Part shown: positions 23,505 through 29,831 of the stretch, piece after piece
Layout of the letters: every line of letters starts with the position of its first letter
How positions within the stretch are numbered: position 1 is the first letter of the stretch
Virus record (IMG/VR): IMGVR_UViG_3300011258_000121
Span: 1-29,831 of that record
DNA from: a virus
Strand: one strand, 5' to 3'
Length of the DNA stretch: 29,831 nt
Notes under the pieces: model-generated
Database searches by the model: none
Seen by the model: the letters and a program-made list of their open reading frames with translations, nothing else
Told to the model about the DNA's origin: nothing
Made by a program: the position numbers and the translations under genes

Positions 23505-26500
23505 TGGGTAGTACTTTAGAATCTTTTTTAGGTTTATCTGGGGCATCACCGTCTATTAATTCTTCTAGTTTACCTGTGCCGATTGAAGAAGAAGAAGAAG
23601 AAAAGGTTATTAATAGTCAGACCTTAGAGGAATTTTTAGGTACCACTGCTAAACCTAAAAGTGACTTTAATAGTAACACTTTAGAATCTATTTTAGACGG
23701 GGCCATACCAACACCTTTACGTAAGGTAGTCCCTCAAGGCCCACAAAGTTCTCTCTTCATAGACCTTGACCAGCACTTTGCAGATAAGTATGATAACAAA
23801 CCTTTAATTAAAGAAGACATTATCTCAGACCCTGCCCTAATAGAAGTTATGGCAAGTGCAATGGAAGCTAGGTTTAAACCAGCAGGTCTCCTTAAGAAAG
23901 GTTACAAAGCTGCCACTGCTACTGCTGGTGGAACCATAGGTGGTTTAGACAGGGACTACAGGTCTATGTCACCTGAAGATTTGTTTGAAACATATCAGAA
24001 CTATCAAAGATCTTTAGCTGGATTGCAAACTGTAACTGTAGCTAATGAATCTGTGTATGGTATAACTGCTGATGATATGACAAGAGCCAAACTTGGTGCA
24101 GGTTATAAGCTGTTCAACCAGATGGATAATGCATTTACTGGTGAAGGTACTTGGTCTGAAGCTGCCGATGCTACAGCAGACTATTTTAGAGCTGGTGTCC
24201 ATGACCCAAGTATGTTATTTGGTATTGGTTTTGGTAGACTACTAAGCGTAGGTACAACCAAAGCAACAGGACTAGCCTTAAGAACTCTTGCACAAACTAC
24301 ATATAAAAAATTACTTAAGGCACAGCTTGCTAAAGGTGTAGCTTTACCTGCTGCTAAACAGGCTGCACGTGTCAGTCTAGGTAAGAGAGCTGCTGCTACT
24401 GCTGTAGTTGCACCTGCAATAGTAGACGGTGGTATTAGTATGGGTGCTGACGTTGCGTATCAAATGCAACTAATTCGTACTGATGCACAAGAAGCCTACA
24501 GTAAATATCAAACAGCATTTGCTGCTCTTGGTAGCATGGTGTTGCCATCTCTTGTACTAACTAAAGAAGTTATCAAAACCCTAAGAGCAAAGGGTAAACT
24601 TACACCTGACTTTGCAAGATACATAGACCTAGACCTTACTCTTGGTAAGCTTGATCCTAAAAAAGCAATGGCCCACGTCAAAGCTAAATTAAGCCCTAGT
24701 ATGGGTGGTATCTTCACTGCAGTAGATGCAAACTTTGGAACAATACGTGGTAGTACAAGACCTGTAGACTTTAAAGTTTGGGACGATGCTAAACAAGATG
24801 CATCTGGAACGTTGAGTCAACTGGGCGGTAAAATGGGTGACAACGAGTTGACCACTCAGTTCTTTCGTAGGTTTTTCTTTGGTGATGACAGTCAAAACTT
24901 AAAAGGTTATGCTCAAGTACTAGAGGAAGCTGGCTTTCAAGTTCATCCTAGTATGAGAGAAGATGGTAAAATTAGTGGTATCTATGGTCAAACTATTAGC
25001 TGGCTTGATGATGATGTTGTGGAAAGAATAACAACACAGTATGAAAATACTATTGGTAGGCCTATAGGTTTAGGTAAAACCTCAAAGGAACTAAGCAAAC
25101 AATTTATACAGATACAATCTGGTTCTGGTGCTGCACTTAATGTAAGCTCTATACTTGGGCAAATCTCTGGTGGTAAACTTACAGCAGCAGAAAAATTATC
25201 TGCTATGGCAGGTAAGTACCATAAGGGTGGTGACAAACCAAAAAGAATGCAGTTTGGTTTATCCGTATACAAACGTCTACTTACTTCTCATCTATCTACT
25301 ACAGGTGCTAACCTTAAGGGTTTTAAACAACTTGTTACACTTAATAATTTATCCGACTTTGCTACCTCTGCTATAAACTTTAGTCAGAGTGGTGCGTATA
25401 AGTTAATAGGTAACACTGCAAAATCAGAGGTGTACTACAACAGAGGCTGGGGTTCTGCTGCTGGTGCTGTACGTAGGGGTTACTCCGTGGTATCACCTGA
25501 CATTGAGATGGCATACGCTAGAAAATACTTTGACTTAGACCCTAAGACTAGAGAAGCATTGTTCAGAGATGTTGCTGGTGACGGTGGTGCTTTTGATAGC
25601 ATCAAACAATTTAACTTAGACCCAGATGATAAAATTTATAAAGGTGTTGATGCTTACACTAAAATGATGCAAACAATATCTTTAGCAAGAGTACAAGATG
25701 ATATAACTAAAACTTGGGCCTTTGGCAATAACATGAACCAAGCTATCATGAGAGAGTATGGAATAACACCTGAACAATTCTTTAAAGGTGAATGGAAATC
25801 AGGTCAAGTTTCTAAAGAGGCTGTCCATCTGGCTATGGGTGAGAAAAGATTTCTTACTAACGTAGCAGAAAAGGCTTTGTTTAGAACTCAAAGAGAAACT
25901 GCTTCTGTTAATTGGAGTAGGTTAAAAGAAGATGTTGGATTTAGTTTTAGAGATATGGCTGAATACATTGAGATTGCGACTAATAAAACCCCTTTTGGTT
26001 TTGTAGTTCCCTTTGGCTCTTTCTTAAATACAACCCTTGCTACTGCTGCTGATCTAACTGGCGTAAATGCAATGCGTATAGCTATGATGAAAGCAACAGG
26101 TAAAGAGATTGATTTTGTAACAAGAGAAGGCTCTGAGATATTAGGCAAAACTATTGTTGGTTACAGTACAATAGGTCTAGCAACCTACGGACTGTCAGAT
26201 ACTGATACTGACATGCTACCTCATGAACAAAAAAATACTGCTGTTTACCGTGTTAAAAATGGTCTAGCATATAACCAACAAGTTCTTAATGATGGTTCTA
26301 TTGCTGATGTAAGATATGATTGGCCCAACTCTACAATACAAGTAACAGCTCAAATCTTAGCTCATGCTACTATGGGAGAGTTTGATAATCTTACTAGCCT
26401 TAACTTTGATAAAGTGCCCCCTGATTTAGTTGTAGAATTACTTTCTCAATTAGGTGGTCAATCAATCAGAGATATGGAAAGTTTGACTGAACAAAGTATC

Positions 26501-27310
26501 TATGTTTTTGGAGAAAATCTTGCCAGAGAAATTCAAGATGACGATTACATGGGTATAGTTGACGCAGTACTTGGACCTTTTATAGCACGTGCTGGTCAAG
26601 GTCTTACTAGACACGTAGAACCAGCCAATGAGTTTTACAAATTGTTTACTGATCAAAGTGGCGCACCTGATTTAAATATGGCACCGTATGAATACCAAGG
26701 TTACATAAAATATATTGATGGTTTAGTTGGCGGTCTTACACCTGCTGGATCAGAAGAAACATACTCTGATCTGCCAAGAAAACTTGATGTATTTGGTAGG
26801 ACTGCACCGACAAAGATAAGCAAACAAATAATGTTTAGGCAGTCAGGAGAACCTATCTCTGCAGAGATGATGATGAATGCTGCAGGTATACCTAGCTGGA
26901 AAGCTACAAAGTTTGATGGCCCTGCTGTTGTCAAAAGAAAAATGCAAACCTTAGTCAACCCCTACTTTGAGATTGCTGCTATAAAATACCTAAACAGATA
27001 CCCAGACTTCTTTGAGATGGAACAGAAAAAGAAAGCACAGATTGTAGCTGACATGCAGAAAGAAGTTCAAGGTAATGTTAAAGCTTTGTTTGATGATGGA
27101 TACATGCCAGAAAGTTTAACCATGCTTAGAGTTTTATCTAAGCCTAGCAACAAAAAGAAATCCCTAGAAGCAATGAAGTTCTTAGGGATTACTGGTAGCT
27201 TAGAAGATGTGTACAAAAGAGAAGACGCATTGTCAAAGTTAAACTTGATCAACATCTTAATACAGAAAGATAACTATAGAGCAGTAGTCCAAGGCTTTGG
27301 CCTAGACTAA
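23504..27310 (+). CDS. largest internal virion/ejection-type protein
   Basis: A 1268-residue protein, last of the plus-strand block. Its size and place match the large ejection protein of T7-like phages (gp16 class), though I cannot show homology. Residues 1-70 are a disordered acidic tail with three short repeats: STLESFLG (3-10), QTLEEFLG (39-46) and NTLESILD (58-65). Gly/Ala-rich hydrophobic segments lie at ~245-350 (VVAPAIVDGGISMGADVAYQ, LGSMVLPSLVLTKEV) and ~820-900 (NKTPFGFVVPFGSFLNTTLA), possible membrane-contact regions. No lytic transglycosylase motif is visible; the wall enzyme is the separate GH19-like gene. The stop overlaps the convergent minus gene by 4 bases. Confidence 0.7.
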   Translation: MGSTLESFLGLSGASPSINSSSLPVPIEEEEEEKVINSQTLEEFLGTTAKPKSDFNSNTLESILDGAIPTPLRKVVPQGPQSSLFIDLDQHFADKYDNKPLIKEDIISDPALIEVMASAMEARFKPAGLLKKGYKAATATAGGTIGGLDRDYRSMSPEDLFETYQNYQRSLAGLQTVTVANESVYGITADDMTRAKLGAGYKLFNQMDNAFTGEGTWSEAADATADYFRAGVHDPSMLFGIGFGRLLSVGTTKATGLALRTLAQTTYKKLLKAQLAKGVALPAAKQAARVSLGKRAAATAVVAPAIVDGGISMGADVAYQMQLIRTDAQEAYSKYQTAFAALGSMVLPSLVLTKEVIKTLRAKGKLTPDFARYIDLDLTLGKLDPKKAMAHVKAKLSPSMGGIFTAVDANFGTIRGSTRPVDFKVWDDAKQDASGTLSQLGGKMGDNELTTQFFRRFFFGDDSQNLKGYAQVLEEAGFQVHPSMREDGKISGIYGQTISWLDDDVVERITTQYENTIGRPIGLGKTSKELSKQFIQIQSGSGAALNVSSILGQISGGKLTAAEKLSAMAGKYHKGGDKPKRMQFGLSVYKRLLTSHLSTTGANLKGFKQLVTLNNLSDFATSAINFSQSGAYKLIGNTAKSEVYYNRGWGSAAGAVRRGYSVVSPDIEMAYARKYFDLDPKTREALFRDVAGDGGAFDSIKQFNLDPDDKIYKGVDAYTKMMQTISLARVQDDITKTWAFGNNMNQAIMREYGITPEQFFKGEWKSGQVSKEAVHLAMGEKRFLTNVAEKALFRTQRETASVNWSRLKEDVGFSFRDMAEYIEIATNKTPFGFVVPFGSFLNTTLATAADLTGVNAMRIAMMKATGKEIDFVTREGSEILGKTIVGYSTIGLATYGLSDTDTDMLPHEQKNTAVYRVKNGLAYNQQVLNDGSIADVRYDWPNSTIQVTAQILAHATMGEFDNLTSLNFDKVPPDLVVELLSQLGGQSIRDMESLTEQSIYVFGENLAREIQDDDYMGIVDAVLGPFIARAGQGLTRHVEPANEFYKLFTDQSGAPDLNMAPYEYQGYIKYIDGLVGGLTPAGSEETYSDLPRKLDVFGRTAPTKISKQIMFRQSGEPISAEMMMNAAGIPSWKATKFDGPAVVKRKMQTLVNPYFEIAAIKYLNRYPDFFEMEQKKKAQIVADMQKEVQGNVKALFDDGYMPESLTMLRVLSKPSNKKKSLEAMKFLGITGSLEDVYKREDALSKLNLINILIQKDNYRAVVQGFGLD

Positions 27311-27510
27311 TCATCATCCTCTAACATAAAGTCTGCCCACTCGTATGCTGAACGCTTTACATGAGACATGTTTAAAGCCCCTCTACTACCTGAAAGTATT
27401 CCAGCAAGAGCTTGTCCTGCTAGGTACCTTCGGGCAGTGAGGGGTTTTATCATATCTGGGTTACGCTTCTTGCGTGTGTACTTCTTGGCTTCCTGCTCTA
27501 AGTTGCTCAT
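27307..27510 (-). CDS. small basic phage protein of unknown function
   Basis: A 67-residue protein, last in the minus cluster. The N-terminal third is very basic (EQEAKKYTRKKRNPDMIKP), and a helical Gly/Ala segment follows (ARRYLAGQALAGILSGSRGA). An acidic end, MLEDDD, closes it. The ATG at 27510 gives a 50-base overlap with the upstream gene. A second in-frame ATG at 27453 would remove the overlap and leave a 7-base gap, but neither has a strong ribosome-binding site. Confidence 0.55.
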   Translation of the reverse strand: MSNLEQEAKKYTRKKRNPDMIKPLTARRYLAGQALAGILSGSRGALNMSHVKRSAYEWADFMLEDDD

Positions 27511-27652
27511 ACTGTTTCACTTTTTCTAGGTTCTTGAAATACTCGGTGTTAAACCCGAACTCCCAATCTTTGTTAGGCCGTGTGTCTATCTTGTAGGGAT
27601 TGACTAGCTTGCCCCTAATGAAAGATTCTCTACCCTGATCGTATGGCTTCAT
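27461..27652 (-). CDS. small protein with RMF-like pattern
   Basis: A 63-residue protein overlapping the DUF3310 gene by 4 bases (ATGA). Residues ~4-40 have YDQGRESFIRGKLVNPYK then KDWEFGFNTEYFKNL. This resembles the spacing of ribosome-modulation-factor-like small phage proteins (a G-x3-F/Y-x2-G stretch, an NPY turn and a W-x2-GF motif). The family link is tentative and from memory. If right, it could act on ribosomes or other host factors early in infection. Confidence 0.5.
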   Translation of the reverse strand: MKPYDQGRESFIRGKLVNPYKIDTRPNKDWEFGFNTEYFKNLEKVKQYEQLRAGSQEVHTQEA

Positions 27653-27897
27653 TCTTTTTCTACCTCACTGATTAGTCGGTCCAAGTACCAACGTGCTTTC
27701 TTTAAGTCTTCCAAGCCATTCTTATAAGGCCATCGCCAAAGATACTTGAAAGAGTTTTGCCAACAGTATGCTTCATGCGCACTGACAGGTGCATCCTCAG
27801 CCATAGCTTGCATAGCATCAATGCATTCAATACCTGCTGCATTGTAATGAGGTGGATGATCTACCATATCCACAACCAACTCTTTCCATTTAGCCAT
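27649..27897 (-). CDS. DUF3310 phage protein
   Basis: An 82-residue protein with the full DUF3310 pattern: DHPPHYNAAGIECIDAMQAM, YCWQNSFKYLWRWPYKNG, EDLKKARWYLDRLI. This family is frequent in tailed phages of many hosts, usually in early or nucleotide-metabolism regions. It is sometimes labelled nucleotide kinase, without firm support known to me. The start has an AAGGAG site and overlaps the upstream stop by one base (TAATG). Confidence 0.85.
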   Translation of the reverse strand: MAKWKELVVDMVDHPPHYNAAGIECIDAMQAMAEDAPVSAHEAYCWQNSFKYLWRWPYKNGLEDLKKARWYLDRLISEVEKE

Positions 27898-28352
27898 TAA
27901 GTTTCTCCTTGCAAGTTAATTAGTTCCGCATCAGTGTAAGGGATATGAAAGAACTGTTCACCTTTCTGAATGTATCTACCCTTAGCTTCTTTAAGACTCT
28001 CTTTAGTTAAGCAAGTATCCTTAATGCGCCAACACTGCTTCATATCTTTACGAAAAATATAAAAGTTTAACACGCCGTTGACGCCCTCATACTTATCAAG
28101 CAGCCTTTGCTTTCGTTCTGGAATCCTAATCTCTGCCCAATGTGAAGGCCAGTCACCATCCCATGCTACCTTTACCTCTGCCTCATTGAAGTAAGTGTAG
28201 TCCTCTTTCTGTGACACCACATCTACATAATAGTTTTCTTCTGTGTTTATAATAGTGTGTCCTTTTTGTTCAAGTAAAGTTACAAGTTTATCTTTTGCAG
28301 CGGCATCATATGCTTCATACAAAGCTCTGTTAAAAGGTTTTCTTACAGCCAT
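27897..28352 (-). CDS. putative PD-(D/E)XK nuclease-fold protein
   Basis: A 151-residue protein. An N-terminal helix (RALYEAYDAAAKDKLVTLLE) is followed by strands YYVDVVSQ and NEAEVKVAWD. Together these give Asp44 and Glu59-Val60-Lys61, the D-x(n)-E-x-K arrangement of PD-(D/E)XK nucleases. Then come AEIRIPERKQRLLDKY and a strand NFYIFRKDMKQCW. A Holliday-junction, exonuclease or repair-type activity is possible, but the family is too diverse for a specific call. The start overlaps the upstream stop by one base (TAATG). Confidence 0.55.
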   Translation of the reverse strand: MAVRKPFNRALYEAYDAAAKDKLVTLLEQKGHTIINTEENYYVDVVSQKEDYTYFNEAEVKVAWDGDWPSHWAEIRIPERKQRLLDKYEGVNGVLNFYIFRKDMKQCWRIKDTCLTKESLKEAKGRYIQKGEQFFHIPYTDAELINLQGET

Positions 28353-28570
28353 TAAGATTTAGTCCCTTGCAGTTTGAAAGGCATAGCCACACATTGACTT
28401 ACTGCCCTAGAGTTTTCGTCAGGTCTTGTTTCGTATAGCCGTAGCATATCATGTTCTCGCCATGCTTGGCAAGAGCTTTCTGTTTTAAAAACAAGGTTAA
28501 GTGATTTAACATGAAACCTTTGTTCATCTTCTGTAATAAGGCTTAGTATTACTACGTATATCCATACCAT
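28352..28570 (-). CDS. small membrane-anchored protein of unknown function
   Basis: The ATG at 28570 has a good AAAGGAG site 7 bases upstream (minus strand), giving 72 residues. An in-frame GTG at 28603 is a weaker alternative that would add 11 residues. The N-terminus MVWIYVVILSLITEDEQ is a short hydrophobic segment, perhaps an uncleaved anchor or signal. A small domain with Cys in SSCQAWREHD and SQCVAMPF follows. The pattern recalls small phage proteins of the form signal, FxS, C, C, but no family is recognised. Confidence 0.6.
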   Translation of the reverse strand: MVWIYVVILSLITEDEQRFHVKSLNLVFKTESSCQAWREHDMLRLYETRPDENSRAVSQCVAMPFKLQGTKS

Positions 28571-28620
28571 AATATTTCTCCTTTTGTATAGCAGTTTACC
28601 CACATGCTAAGGTGCATACT

Positions 28621-29829
28621 TCAGGTAATGTCTACCATCTCACATACATCACCAGTGCAAGCCATCGTCTGCATACCGCTGGTGTTATCTTCTTGTTCGT
28701 ATTCTGATAACTTAGACCAGTCAATACCTTTAGGCATAATAGACAGAAGGTTACGATACTCCGTAACATCTACGTCTTGATATGGTGCCTGTTGATAAGT
28801 GTGTTCATTGAAAGGTAGGAACGACACACCTGACATTTCATCAAAGTGTTTGTACACAAATGCTCCTACCTCAAACCATTCATCAGACTTAACGTTGATA
28901 GTGACGCTAGGCTTATGCTCACACCAATTGCGTTGGTACATTAACCACATCTCTAGCTGCTCTAGTGCAGTCATGTCAGCCGTACACACAGCCCCATCTG
29001 GCGCTTGCATTGGAAAGCTGAACACAGTAGTAGCATCAGGCTTCATAACGTCAGGCTCACTAGGGATGCCTTGGTCACGCATAAATGCAGTCAATGGGTC
29101 TTTATTATCTCCACGCACAGTACGGATATAATAGGGACTATGACGAGCATGTATTCCAGAAGCCGAATCAACCAGTTGGGAAACTGTTCCACTGGGCTTA
29201 ACGCAAGTAATAGCAGTGCTATGAGGGATACCAAGACGGTCAGCCCACTCAGCGTTAGTAGAAATAGCCACATTCTTAAGCTCCTCTAATGTACCAGCCA
29301 GACCTTTGTTCTTTAAGGTCATCAGCTTGTTGTCCATTATCCCCGTGAGTGACACACCGAGCAATCTTTCTGCTGCTGTGTTGGTGTTCCACACCTTACG
29401 CAAGTATGGAAAGTGGGTGTAGGTGGATTGAATGGTTCCAAGTACAGTTGCAAGGCGGACTTTTCTTGCAAGGTCTTCAAAGCTATCCGTAGCACGGACA
29501 ACAACCTCTGTAAGATTGCAGAATTGATTCGGCCTAAGAATAATTTCCGAGCAGGGGTTTGTTCCGAACTCATAGCAAGACTCTCTACGGCCATTCTTTG
29601 CAGCTTGTTTAATTGATGCTTCTCTGTTGAAGACTCCACGTTCACCACTCCCACTCTCCATAAGGGCTGTCCACTCACGCATGAATGACATACTATCAGG
29701 CTTGTCTGTGTAAGCCACGGAGTTATTAGCCAAGGCTCTATGACCTGCTGTCTCCCACCAGTTGCCTGACTTGGCATGACGCATACGATCATCAGATAAA
29801 TTACTCAATGATATCATAGCACTACGGCG
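28621..29829 (-). CDS. class II ribonucleotide reductase, monomeric, C-terminal part
   Basis: The frame stays open to the right edge (…RRSA before the Met at 29817), so the N-terminal part of the enzyme lies outside. Numbering from that Met, NPCSEIILRPNQFC (87-100) gives Cys89, Glu91 and Cys100. These match Cys408/Glu410/Cys419 of the Lactobacillus leichmannii enzyme in spacing. CVKPSGTVSQLVDSASGIHA follows. The C-terminal ACTGDVCEMV (Cys387, Cys392) matches its redox pair Cys731/Cys736. The enzyme reduces ribonucleoside triphosphates to deoxyribonucleotides using adenosylcobalamin, so it works without oxygen but needs B12 from host or environment. It supplies dNTPs for phage replication and leads the minus-strand cluster seen here. 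Confidence 0.92.
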   Translation of the reverse strand, partial: RRSAMISLSNLSDDRMRHAKSGNWWETAGHRALANNSVAYTDKPDSMSFMREWTALMESGSGERGVFNREASIKQAAKNGRRESCYEFGTNPCSEIILRPNQFCNLTEVVVRATDSFEDLARKVRLATVLGTIQSTYTHFPYLRKVWNTNTAAERLLGVSLTGIMDNKLMTLKNKGLAGTLEELKNVAISTNAEWADRLGIPHSTAITCVKPSGTVSQLVDSASGIHARHSPYYIRTVRGDNKDPLTAFMRDQGIPSEPDVMKPDATTVFSFPMQAPDGAVCTADMTALEQLEMWLMYQRNWCEHKPSVTINVKSDEWFEVGAFVYKHFDEMSGVSFLPFNEHTYQQAPYQDVDVTEYRNLLSIMPKGIDWSKLSEYEQEDNTSGMQTMACTGDVCEMVDIT

Positions 29830-29831
29830 TA

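Noticed and set aside
28571-28603. GTG at 28603 as the start of the small minus-strand gene
   Set aside because: The ATG at 28570 has a well-placed AAAGGAG site; the longer form is only a weaker alternative.
29005-29616. Plus-strand and alternative minus frames opposite the reductase
   Set aside because: Shadows of the strongly supported reductase frame, without motifs of their own.

Overview
This window is a stretch of a tailed dsDNA phage genome, most likely a short-tailed (podovirus-like) phage of a marine bacterium. It has a scaffold-like protein, an HK97-fold-type coat protein, a tail adaptor (tubular A) followed by a tail nozzle (tubular B), large internal/ejection-type proteins, and no sheath, tube or tape-measure gene. 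The marine assignment comes from recalled resemblance of several proteins to marine podoviruses (HMO-2011-like and pelagiphage-like); no search was run. The host cannot be named from this sequence. No integrase, tRNA, rRNA, CRISPR array or insertion sequence was seen. Genes are packed, many joined by ATGA or TAATG overlaps.

Layout, plus strand (1-27310). 2-2562: a 5'-truncated protein with a conserved C-terminal domain, a small protein and a scaffold-like protein. 2563-2823: the only non-coding gap over 250 bp; it holds a sigma70-like promoter overlapping a perfect palindrome, then a hairpin. 2824-4397: coat protein and a likely capsid decoration protein, closed by a terminator-like hairpin at about 4408. 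4455-7332: adaptor and nozzle. 7336-16937: host-recognition region, with a 1226-residue fibre containing a YadA-like beta-roll, a 100-residue protein, four tandem genes built from five-blade beta-propeller cassettes, and a tail-assembly-chaperone-like gene. 16937-17941: three small membrane or secreted proteins. 17941-27310: internal virion/ejection-type proteins, including a GH19-like peptidoglycan hydrolase and a 1268-residue protein.

Layout, minus strand (27307-29831): a convergent cluster of early or metabolic type. From the right it holds the C-terminal part of a monomeric adenosylcobalamin-dependent (class II) ribonucleotide reductase running off the edge, a 72-residue protein, a probable PD-(D/E)XK nuclease-like protein, a DUF3310 protein, and two small basic proteins.

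The most unusual region is 11344-16416. About 25 copies of a 50-52-residue blade are organised in exactly five blocks of five. The blocks sit inside a common tail-fibre domain that they split at one of two places. Cassette entry and exit are much better conserved in DNA than the interiors. This looks like a modular receptor-binding system that spreads and diversifies by recombination of whole propellers.
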